NCBI GenBank assembly: GCA_021791455.1
Contig: JAJYWM010000105.1
Coordinates: 1-11,518, forward strand
Reading direction: 5' to 3'
Source: a bacterium
Lineage (GTDB): Bacteria; Chloroflexota; Dormibacteria; UBA8260; Bog-877
Length of the DNA: 11,518 bases
The notes below the pieces were generated by a model. That model was not told the DNA's origin, made no database searches, and was given only the letters and a program-made list of their open reading frames with translations. This document shows, one piece after another, positions 6,784 through 11,518 of this stretch. A program made the position numbers and the translations under genes. How positions within the stretch are numbered: the stretch's first letter is position 1; each line of letters begins with the position of its first letter.

Positions 6784-7481
6784 CGCTTGTCCTCCACGGA
6801 TTCCTGTTGCGTCGGCCCCGCCCCTCGCGGCCGATCGCGTCCCTGCATCGCCAGAGCCACTCCCTCGCCCGCTACTGCGTGCGGCATCCGCGCGATCCAC
6901 TCTGCTTCGACGTCGAACTCCCCCTGCCGGATCCCATCCATGACGGACTCCACCCAGGCCGCTTCGGCCCGCATCTGAGCCGTCGACAACTCGATCTCCA
7001 GCAGAAACAACCGGGGAATCCTGGTCTGTTCCCGGAGAATCCGGGCCGTCGCCTCCTGATGGGCGATCAGGCCGCGGAGGTTGGCCAGTCTCAGGCCCAG
7101 TCCCATCAGCGCATCCCCCTCGGTCAGGTAGCCCAGCCTGGCCACCGCCGCCTTGAACATCCGGTTGCCCAGGTTCGGGTTGATGAGAAGGTCGACCAGC
7201 CCGTGGCGCAGCTCCTCCATGCCCTCCTCGGTGATCCGATACACCGTGCGCTCCGGGCGCCGTCCCTCTCGGATGGTCTCGACGACCTCGATGAGCCCCA
7301 GATCGCAGAGCTTCTCGACCGCGTGGTACAGCGACCTCGGGGTGTGCCCCGGCGGTTCCTCGTGGTGACGCACCTTCACCTCACGAGCTATGTCGTAGGG
7401 GTGGCGATCGCCCTCCATCAGGATGCCCAGGACGGCCAGCATGGCGAGGTCGAGGCCACCCGTAGTCTTCATATCAGCCAT
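6780..7481 (-). CDS. PadR-family transcriptional regulator
   Basis: A 233-residue protein. The N-terminal winged helix (about 12-92) carries the PadR pattern: LDLAMLAVLGIL, HPYDIAREV, then TPRSLYHAVEKLCDLGLIEVVE and the wing RPERTVYRITEEG. Residues 95-200 form a helical PadR C-terminal dimerisation domain. PadR proteins repress multidrug efflux genes and release DNA on binding a ligand. Here the gene leads an operon with the exporter ATPase and permease, so auto-repression of that operon is the natural inference. Starts at ATG 7481 or ATG 7472 are both possible and neither has a ribosome site. I prefer 7481, which would lie about six bases from the transcript start predicted from TATAGT. The C-terminal tail is disordered-looking and overlaps the ATPase start. 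Confidence 0.93.
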   Translation of the reverse strand: MADMKTTGGLDLAMLAVLGILMEGDRHPYDIAREVKVRHHEEPPGHTPRSLYHAVEKLCDLGLIEVVETIREGRRPERTVYRITEEGMEELRHGLVDLLINPNLGNRMFKAAVARLGYLTEGDALMGLGLRLANLRGLIAHQEATARILREQTRIPRLFLLEIELSTAQMRAEAAWVESVMDGIRQGEFDVEAEWIARMPHAVAGEGVALAMQGRDRPRGAGPTQQESVEDKR

Positions 7482-7493
7482 ATTGCAAAGCGC

Positions 7494-7523
7494 ACTATAG
7501 CACAAGAATTGGGGACTTGCTAA
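7494..7523 (-). promoter_or_regulatory. Sigma-70-like promoter of the padR-exporter operon
   Basis: On the minus strand TTAGCA (7518-7523) and TATAGT (7494-7499) are separated by 18 bases, matching the -35/-10 consensus at four and five of six positions. Transcription should start near 7487, giving a leader of about six bases before ATG 7481. The -10 lies in GTGCTATAGTGC, an imperfect dyad around the six-base palindrome CTATAG, and ATATG occurs twice just downstream. Either could be a PadR operator, but this is not demonstrated. Confidence 0.55.
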
Positions 7524-7534
7524 GGGCCGTGAGT

Positions 7535-7559
7535 TGAAGCTGGCGACAGGCCCGCTTCA
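7535..7559 (-). terminator. Hairpin at the end of the DEAD-box gene, weak terminator candidate
   Basis: TGAAGC at 7554-7559 (minus strand, including the stop codon) can pair with GCTTCA at 7535-7540 across a 13-base loop. No T-run follows, so it does not qualify as a standard intrinsic terminator. An alternative GGGCC/GGCCC pairing in the same stretch competes with it. The padR-type promoter begins about 12 bases further on. Confidence 0.25.
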
Positions 7560-8891
7560 GCCGACGCTGGTTACGGTGTTGAGGGTTCCGGCCAGCTGGT
7601 GGAGGTCCTCGAGCGTGTGCCGCTCGATGGGCCGGTGGGTGTGCTTCTCGATGTCCCGGATCTTGAGGATCTCGATGGGCGTGATCAGCGTGAGCGCCAC
7701 CCCGTCCCGCCCCGCCCTGGCGGTCCTGCCCACCCTGTGGATGTAGTCCTCAGGGCTGGCGGGGACGTCGTAGTTGATCACGTGGCTTATGTCGTCGATG
7801 TCGATTCCACGGGCGGCGACGTCGGTGGCGATGAGGAACCGAACCTTGGAGTCGCGGAACCTCTTCAGGGCTCGGTCCCGATCCGACTGGGAGAGATCCC
7901 CATGCAGCACCGTGACGTCGTAGCCCCGCCCCAGCAGCACTGTGTGCAGCATGTCGGCATTGCGCTTGGTGGCGGTGAAGATGAGGCCGCAGGTGACCCT
8001 GGGGCTGTCCAGAAGCAGGGAGAGCGCCTCCACCTTGTCGGCCCAGGAGCACTCGATGCACCACTGGCTCACCGTGCTCACCAGCTCCGCCTGGCCGCTG
8101 ACGGAGATGGTCTCGGGGTTGCGCATGTGGCGCTCCACCAGCCGATGGATCCAGCCCGGGACCGTGGCCGAGAACAGCAGCGTCTGCCGTTCCCGGGGAG
8201 TCTGTTGCAGAATCCGCTCGACATCCGGCGCGAAGCCCATGTCCAGCATACGGTCCGCCTCATCCAGCACCGCAAAGCGGATGGATCTGAGCGACAGCGT
8301 CCTTCGCTGCAGGTGATCCAGGATGCGCCCCGGGGTGCCCACCACCACCGCTGGGTGCTCCTTGAGGCCGGTCAGCTGGCGGTGGATGGGGTCACCGCCG
8401 ACTATGGCCAGGGTGCCCACCTGAGCGGCCCTGCCCAGGCGCTCGAATTCGGCCGTCACCTGGGCGGCCAGCTCGCGGGTGGGGCACATCACCAGGGCCT
8501 GCACCTCGGTCCGCCCCGGCGTCAAGCGTTCCAGCACCGGTATCGCAAATGCGGCGGTCTTCCCGGAACCGGTCTGAGCCTGTCCGATCACGTCCCTGCC
8601 CGAGAGGGCCGCGGGCAAGGTGAGAGCCTGAATCGGAGTGGGCTCGGAGTATCCAATCTCGTCCAGGGTGGCCAGCATCCCCGAAGACAGCCCGAGCTCG
8701 GAGAAGCTCAGCGAAGGAGCCGGCGCCGCGGGTGCTGGCTCAGCCGAGGCTGGAGCGTTGTAGGTGGGCGCCACCGGACGGAAGGGGCGCCTGCGATGAA
8801 CTGGCAAGGAATTCAATATAGCCGAAGTCAGCGCCGCTGGGATTGCGGGAACGAGCGCCAGCTCGGAGCCCGATGGCGCTTCCAGGCGCAT
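7557..8891 (-). CDS. DEAD-box ATP-dependent RNA helicase
   Basis: A 444-residue helicase with two RecA-like lobes and all family motifs: Q motif GYSEPTPIQ (80-88), Walker A AQTGSGKT (105-112), PTREL (137-141), TPGR (186-189), DEAD (210-213), SAT (241-243), TDVAARGIDI (356-365) and HRVGRTARAG (385-394). It should unwind short RNA duplexes in RNA decay, ribosome assembly or cold adaptation. The core ends close to the C-terminus, so the RNA-binding tails of DbpA or CsdA are absent. The N-terminal 60 residues are Ala/Pro-rich with a basic HRRRPFR patch. The start is uncertain: ATG 8891 has GGAG only two bases away, and an AT-rich patch with TATATT at 8815-8820 hints at a start downstream (TTG 8807 or GTG 8774). 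The gene appears to be monocistronic. Confidence 0.93.
   Translation of the reverse strand: MRLEAPSGSELALVPAIPAALTSAILNSLPVHRRRPFRPVAPTYNAPASAEPAPAAPAPSLSFSELGLSSGMLATLDEIGYSEPTPIQALTLPAALSGRDVIGQAQTGSGKTAAFAIPVLERLTPGRTEVQALVMCPTRELAAQVTAEFERLGRAAQVGTLAIVGGDPIHRQLTGLKEHPAVVVGTPGRILDHLQRRTLSLRSIRFAVLDEADRMLDMGFAPDVERILQQTPRERQTLLFSATVPGWIHRLVERHMRNPETISVSGQAELVSTVSQWCIECSWADKVEALSLLLDSPRVTCGLIFTATKRNADMLHTVLLGRGYDVTVLHGDLSQSDRDRALKRFRDSKVRFLIATDVAARGIDIDDISHVINYDVPASPEDYIHRVGRTARAGRDGVALTLITPIEILKIRDIEKHTHRPIERHTLEDLHQLAGTLNTVTSVG
8815..8820 (-). promoter_or_regulatory. Possible -10 box for the DEAD-box gene
   Basis: TATATT on the minus strand matches the -10 consensus at five of six positions and sits in an AT-rich patch unusual for this DNA. 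It lies inside the reading frame if translation starts at ATG 8891. Seven bases after it is an in-frame TTG (8807), and a GTG follows at 8774. No good -35 box is visible. Confidence 0.3.
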
Positions 8892-9010
8892 CGCTCCTGC
8901 GCATGCCGAGCCAACCGGAGGGAACCTGGAGCTCAGATGGGGAGCATCCAGGCCGCTCCAACGGCGCCGCCGTGGACACATCGGCCGCTGACTGCGCCGC
9001 CGCCAGCCAG

Positions 9011-9022
9011 CGCCGATCGGCG
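9011..9022. promoter_or_regulatory. Perfect 12-bp palindrome, candidate operator
   Basis: CGCCGATCGGCG is fully self-complementary. It lies in the region of about 200 bases between the divergent helicase and HAD genes, and half of it is repeated at 9026-9032 (ATCGGCG). It directly adjoins GACAAT (9022-9027), a possible plus-strand -10. The position suits a regulator binding site, but no partner regulator is identified. Confidence 0.35.
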
Positions 9023-9035
9023 ACAATCGGCGGGT

Positions 9036-9098
9036 ATGAGTACCAGGTGCCCCAGGCCGTCGTCCTTCCCCTTCACGCCGGAGCGATGGAGGCCATGA
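9036..9098 (+). CDS. Possible 20-residue leader peptide upstream of the HAD gene
   Basis: ATG 9036 opens a 20-codon frame (MSTRCPRPSSFPFTPERWRP) whose TGA at 9096-9098 overlaps the preferred HAD start ATG 9095 as ATGA. GACAAT at 9022-9027 ends eight bases before this ATG, compatible with a leaderless transcript beginning at or beside it. The peptide is rich in proline and arginine and resembles no family I know. It could couple translation to the phosphatase gene, or be chance. It is out of frame with the HAD gene. Confidence 0.25.
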   Translation: MSTRCPRPSSFPFTPERWRP

Positions 9099-9928
9099 CC
9101 GCGCGCCTTTTGATCTCGGATTTGGATGGGACCCTGCTGGACCGGCGGCTCACCCTCGACCCTAGGGACGTGGAGGCGGCCCATCGGGCTCAGTCGGTGG
9201 GAGTGCCGTTGGGGATTGCCACGGGGCGCATGTATCGCTCAGCTCTCCCCTACGCCCAAGAGCTCCAGACCCGGCTGCCCCTCATCTGTTACCAGGGAGC
9301 CCTCATCCAGGAGCTTCCCGGCGGAGACGGGCCAGGGCCGGTGTTGAGGCGCCAAGAGGTGGACTCCGAAGTCTCGCTGCCGGTTTTGGAATTGGCCCGC
9401 CAACGTGGCTGGGCCGTCAATGTCTACCAGGGTGACCAGCTCTTGGTCGACGCCATCACCCCGGATGTGGAGTTCTACACCAGCATCGCCCAGATTCCCG
9501 CGACCGTCGCTAAGGACCCACCCTTGGAAGTCCGCCTCTTGGAGGGCACGACCAAGCTGACCGTCGTCGTGGCGGACCGAGCTAAGTTCCCCCAGGTCAT
9601 GGCGGAGGTGGCGGCTGTGGCGGGGGAGGGCGCGGAGGTGACCAGCTCCATCGTTGGCTTCTGCGAGATAACGGCCAAGGGGGTCGACAAGGGAGAGGCG
9701 GTGCTCTTTCTCTGCCACCACCTAGGGCTGGACCCCGGCGACGTGGTCGCCCTTGGCGATGCCCCCAACGACCTGCCCATGCTGCGTGCCGTGGGCCACC
9801 CGGTTGCCGTCCAGGGTTCAGCCCCGGAGGTGTTGGAGCTGGCGGAATGGGTGACGGGCGGCCCCGGGGATGGTGGCCTGGCCTCTGTCGTCAGCCACTA
9901 TCAGCTCGACCGAGCCGAGCAGGGCTGA
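9095..9928 (+). CDS. HAD-superfamily hydrolase, Cof type
   Basis: A 277-residue phosphatase with the four HAD motifs: DLDGT with nucleophile D9 and D11, T43 in IATGR, K199 in GVDKG, and GDAPND (221-226) with two metal-binding aspartates. The inserted domain between motifs II and III (about 75-190) is the large C2-type cap of Cof/YwpJ proteins. These cytosolic Mg-dependent enzymes dephosphorylate sugar phosphates, nucleotides or cofactors such as FMN and PLP; the substrate cannot be read from sequence. ATG 9095 gives the family-typical N-terminus MTARLLISDLDG, with GGAG at 9080-9083 as a slightly distant ribosome site. ATG 9086 would add three residues but has almost no spacer. The frame is open much further upstream, opposite the helicase start, with no family similarity. 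ychF follows after 9 bases. Confidence 0.92.
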   Translation: MTARLLISDLDGTLLDRRLTLDPRDVEAAHRAQSVGVPLGIATGRMYRSALPYAQELQTRLPLICYQGALIQELPGGDGPGPVLRRQEVDSEVSLPVLELARQRGWAVNVYQGDQLLVDAITPDVEFYTSIAQIPATVAKDPPLEVRLLEGTTKLTVVVADRAKFPQVMAEVAAVAGEGAEVTSSIVGFCEITAKGVDKGEAVLFLCHHLGLDPGDVVALGDAPNDLPMLRAVGHPVAVQGSAPEVLELAEWVTGGPGDGGLASVVSHYQLDRAEQG

Positions 9929-9937
9929 GATCCCTCG

Positions 9938-11044
9938 GTGAGCCTGTCGGTCGGGATCGTCGGCCTGCCCAATGCGGGTAAGTCCACGCTCTTCAACGCT
10001 CTGACGAGGGCCCACGCGGCAGTGGGGGCATTTCCCTTCACGACCATAGAGCCCAACACCGGGGTGGTGCCGGTGCCGGACCCCAGGCTGCAGCGGCTGG
10101 CGGAGATCTTCAAACCCCCCAAGGTGATCCCCGCCACCGTCACCTTCACCGATATCGCGGGCCTGGTGCGCGGAGCCAGTCAGGGTGAGGGGCTCGGCAA
10201 CCAGTTCCTGGGCCATGTGCGCGGCGCCGATGCCATAGCGTTCGTCCTGCGAGCCTTCTCAGCGTCGGATGTCGGCCACGTCGAGGGGCGGCTCGACCCC
10301 ACCCGCGATCTGGAGATCCTGGAGCTGGAGTTGAGCCTTGCGGACATAGCGGCCCTCGATCGGCGCCTGGACAGGGTGGGCCGGACCGCCAGGGCGGGAG
10401 CCGGAGGCAGGGAGGCAAGGATCGAGGTGGAGGCTCTGCAACGAGTGCGGGCCGCCCTCGATCGAGGGGTTCCCGCGCGCGCCGTTGAGCTCTCGAATGA
10501 GGAAGCGCCGGCCCTGAAGGAAGCCCAGCTGCTGACGGCCAAGCCGGTCATCTATGTCGCCAACGTGGACGAGGACGAGTTGGGCGCAGACCCAGCCCAG
10601 GGTGCCGCGGCCCCGATCTTCGCCCGCGCCGCGAAGGAGGGTGCCGATTTCGTCGCCGTCTCGGCCAGGCTGGAGGCTGAGCTAAGCGAGCTGGAGCCGC
10701 AGGAGGCAGCGGAGTTCCTGGCGGGCATGGGATTGGCGGAGGCGGGTCTGCCCCGTCTCAGCCGGGCTGGTTATCACGCGCTGTCACTGCTGACATTCTT
10801 CACCGCCGGGGAGAAGGAGGTGAGAGCATGGACGGTCACCGACGGCTCCAACGCCGTCGAGGCGGCGGGGACCATCCACTCGGACTTTGCCCGCGGATTC
10901 ATCCGTGCCGAGGTCTGCAACTGGGAGGATCTGGTCGCCGCGGGCGGATACGCGGGGGTGCGGGAACGCGGCCAGCGCCGGCTGGAGGGCAAGGACTATC
11001 TGACCAGAGACGGGGACGTCATGCACTTCCTCTTCAACGTCTGA
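9938..11044 (+). CDS. ychF: Redox-regulated GTPase/ATPase YchF (Obg family, OLA1-like)
   Basis: A 368-residue protein of normal YchF length. P-loop GLPNAGKST is at 9-17, the switch I region FPFTTIEPN at 32-40, and switch II DIAGLVRGAS at 72-81 followed by GEGLGNQFL. In place of the NKxD guanine-recognition motif it has NVDE at 209-212. This matches the known YchF departure that gives ATP preference. VSAR (241-244) stands for G5. The helical insert lies at about 120-195 and the TGS domain at about 283-366, ending GDVMHFLFNV. YchF binds ribosomes and affects translation and oxidative-stress responses. The start is GTG 9938, 9 bases after the HAD stop and without a clear ribosome site, so coupling to the upstream gene is likely. 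The family is near-universal in bacteria. Confidence 0.97.
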   Translation: MSLSVGIVGLPNAGKSTLFNALTRAHAAVGAFPFTTIEPNTGVVPVPDPRLQRLAEIFKPPKVIPATVTFTDIAGLVRGASQGEGLGNQFLGHVRGADAIAFVLRAFSASDVGHVEGRLDPTRDLEILELELSLADIAALDRRLDRVGRTARAGAGGREARIEVEALQRVRAALDRGVPARAVELSNEEAPALKEAQLLTAKPVIYVANVDEDELGADPAQGAAAPIFARAAKEGADFVAVSARLEAELSELEPQEAAEFLAGMGLAEAGLPRLSRAGYHALSLLTFFTAGEKEVRAWTVTDGSNAVEAAGTIHSDFARGFIRAEVCNWEDLVAAGGYAGVRERGQRRLEGKDYLTRDGDVMHFLFNV

Positions 11045-11050
11045 TCAGCG

Positions 11051-11065
11051 CTGGGCGCGGCCCAG
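11051..11065 (+). terminator. Strong short hairpin after ychF
   Basis: CTGGGC, loop GCG, GCCCAG form a perfect six-pair GC-rich stem starting seven bases after the ychF stop. No T-tract follows. Two further short stems overlap it end to end up to 11083. It could slow polymerase or protect the 3' end, but it is not a textbook Rho-independent terminator. Confidence 0.35.
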
Positions 11066-11297
11066 GTGAGCCTGGTCCACCAGCAGACGGATCGAGGCCC
11101 GAGGAAGATCCTGAACCGTCCTGCAATCACCGCCGAGTGAACCCCCGGGCTGGCTGTGCAGGTCCTTGCCAGGGACCGGGCGCATCCCCACCGATCGTGA
11201 CGCCCGACCCCGACCTTAAGGGGCACCACCGGAGGGACCGTGCCCTGGTCGGAGGGGCGCAGCGGCGGCTGCCGCCGAACCCTACGCGCCAGCCCGT

Positions 11298-11312
11298 CCG
11301 GCTTGGTGCCGG
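11298..11312 (-). terminator. Hairpin after the NfeD-type gene
   Basis: On the minus strand CCGGC, loop ACCAA, GCCGG form a perfect five-pair stem starting about 10 bases beyond the NfeD stop. No T-run follows, so termination is only a possibility. Confidence 0.25.
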
Positions 11313-11321
11313 CGCTTGGAA

Positions 11322-11518
11322 TCAGCTCTGCGGGGCCACGATCAAGTGGCCCTTGTTGACCTCGATTATGTAGACGATCGTGCCTGCGGCGATCGGGTCT
11401 CCGTAGGCTGAGAGCGCCGGCCAGTCCTCGCCCCGCGCGTGGACGGCTCCCAGGTGAATGCTGCCGGGGATCTCCACCGACACCAAACCTTCCTCCCCGG
11501 CCAGAGCTTCAATCCCGT
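11322..11518 (-). CDS. NfeD-family protein, C-terminal OB-fold domain (runs off right edge)
   Basis: The last 64 codons of a minus-strand gene end at TGA 11322-11324. The protein reads GIEALAGEEG, then VSVEIPGSIHLGAVHARGEDWPA, DPIAAGTIVYIIEVNKGHLIV and APQS. This is the pattern of the NfeD C-terminal beta-barrel: an opening G-x-x-G-x-A-like segment, a strand ending in a glycine turn, the site where family members have a changed residue before x-A, then G-T-x-V-x-V-x-x-V and G-x-x-L-x-V. NfeD proteins are membrane-anchored partners of flotillin/SPFH proteins in membrane organisation. The membrane part and any protease domain lie outside the window, so the long or short NfeD class cannot be decided. 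An SPFH gene would be expected nearby. Confidence 0.8.
   Translation of the reverse strand, partial: GIEALAGEEGLVSVEIPGSIHLGAVHARGEDWPALSAYGDPIAAGTIVYIIEVNKGHLIVAPQS

Larger units (their letters stand above)
11045..11321. other. Gene-free, hairpin-rich intergenic region between convergent genes
   Basis: No convincing coding frame, tRNA or riboswitch core is seen in these 277 bases. Perfect inverted repeats follow one another: 11063-11074, 11072-11083, GGTCC/GGACC at 11161-11177, CGGGCG/CGCCCG at 11177-11206, GGGCAC/GTGCCC at 11221-11245 and GCAGC/GCTGC at 11259-11272, plus those listed separately at each end. Open frames crossing the region have no family resemblance. It may hold terminators for both convergent genes or an unrecognised RNA. 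GC-rich DNA makes such stems frequent by chance. Confidence 0.4.

Noticed and set aside
6784..6900. Upstream extension of the exporter ATPase by 39 codons
   Set aside because: It lies within the PadR-type coding region and is low-complexity. The GTG at 6783 has a well-placed GGAGG.
8843..9094. Upstream extension of the HAD gene
   Set aside because: It overlaps the start and promoter of the divergent helicase, and Cof-type proteins begin just before the DLDGT motif.
7599..9098. Plus-strand open frame of 499 codons opposite the helicase
   Set aside because: It mirrors the DEAD-box gene codon by codon, is Gly/Arg/His-rich and has no family resemblance. Only its last 20 codons are kept, as a separate leader-peptide candidate.
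11085..11321. Possible cobalamin riboswitch or tRNA, suggested by GCAGGTCC and GGTTCA-like strings
   Set aside because: No matching B12 box, cloverleaf or T-arm pairing could be built on either strand.
10828..11373. Plus-strand open frame spanning the end of ychF and the intergenic region
   Set aside because: Its first part is out of frame with the conserved TGS domain and its end is antisense to the NfeD domain.
1..11518. Mobile element, CRISPR array or defence island
   Set aside because: No transposase, integrase, target-site duplications, regularly spaced repeats or toxin/antitoxin-like genes were seen. The nuclease/ATPase pair alone does not define a defence system.

Overview
This is an 11.5 kb window of visibly GC-rich chromosomal DNA (roughly two thirds G+C by eye) carrying ordinary bacterial genes. 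The set comprises a YchF GTPase/ATPase, a DEAD-box helicase, a PadR/DrrAB-type efflux operon, an NfeD fragment and a YhaO/YhaN-like nuclease/ATPase pair. High GC, GTG starts, strong GGAGG ribosome sites on several downstream cistrons and missing ribosome sites on several first cistrons suggest a high-GC terrestrial lineage (Actinomycetota, Chloroflexota or Dormibacterota-like). No marker here settles which. I see no rRNA, tRNA, CRISPR array, transposase or phage gene.

Layout: (1) A minus-strand operon leaves the left edge, with a small protein I do not recognise followed by the start of an ABC ATPase. (2) Divergent from it is a tight plus-strand operon of three genes: a metallophosphoesterase nuclease (SbcD/Mre11/YhaO type), its Rad50-like ATPase (YhaN type, with a membrane hairpin instead of a zinc hook) and a cytosolic BtuF-like protein whose start overlaps the ATPase stop. 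(3) Convergent to this is a minus-strand drug-export operon read padR-type regulator, then ABC ATPase, then ABC-2 permease, with overlapping or close junctions and a recognisable promoter. (4) Upstream of it, also on minus, is a DEAD-box RNA helicase. (5) Divergent from the helicase are a Cof-type HAD phosphatase and ychF, 9 bases apart. (6) A gene-free, hairpin-rich stretch of about 277 bases separates ychF from the convergent 3' end of an NfeD-type gene that runs off the right edge.

How genes work together: the nuclease and ATPase should form one DNA-processing complex, tethered to the membrane if the predicted hairpin is real. The PadR-type regulator probably represses its own promoter and so controls the exporter behind it. 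The helicase, HAD phosphatase and YchF are housekeeping types with no evident shared pathway.

No clearly new multi-gene defence or mobile system is visible. The points most worth a second look are the membrane-hairpin nuclease/ATPase operon with its cysteine-bearing BtuF-like third gene, a possible leader peptide and perfect palindrome before the HAD gene, the apparent use of leaderless starts on first cistrons, and the structured intergenic region near the right end.
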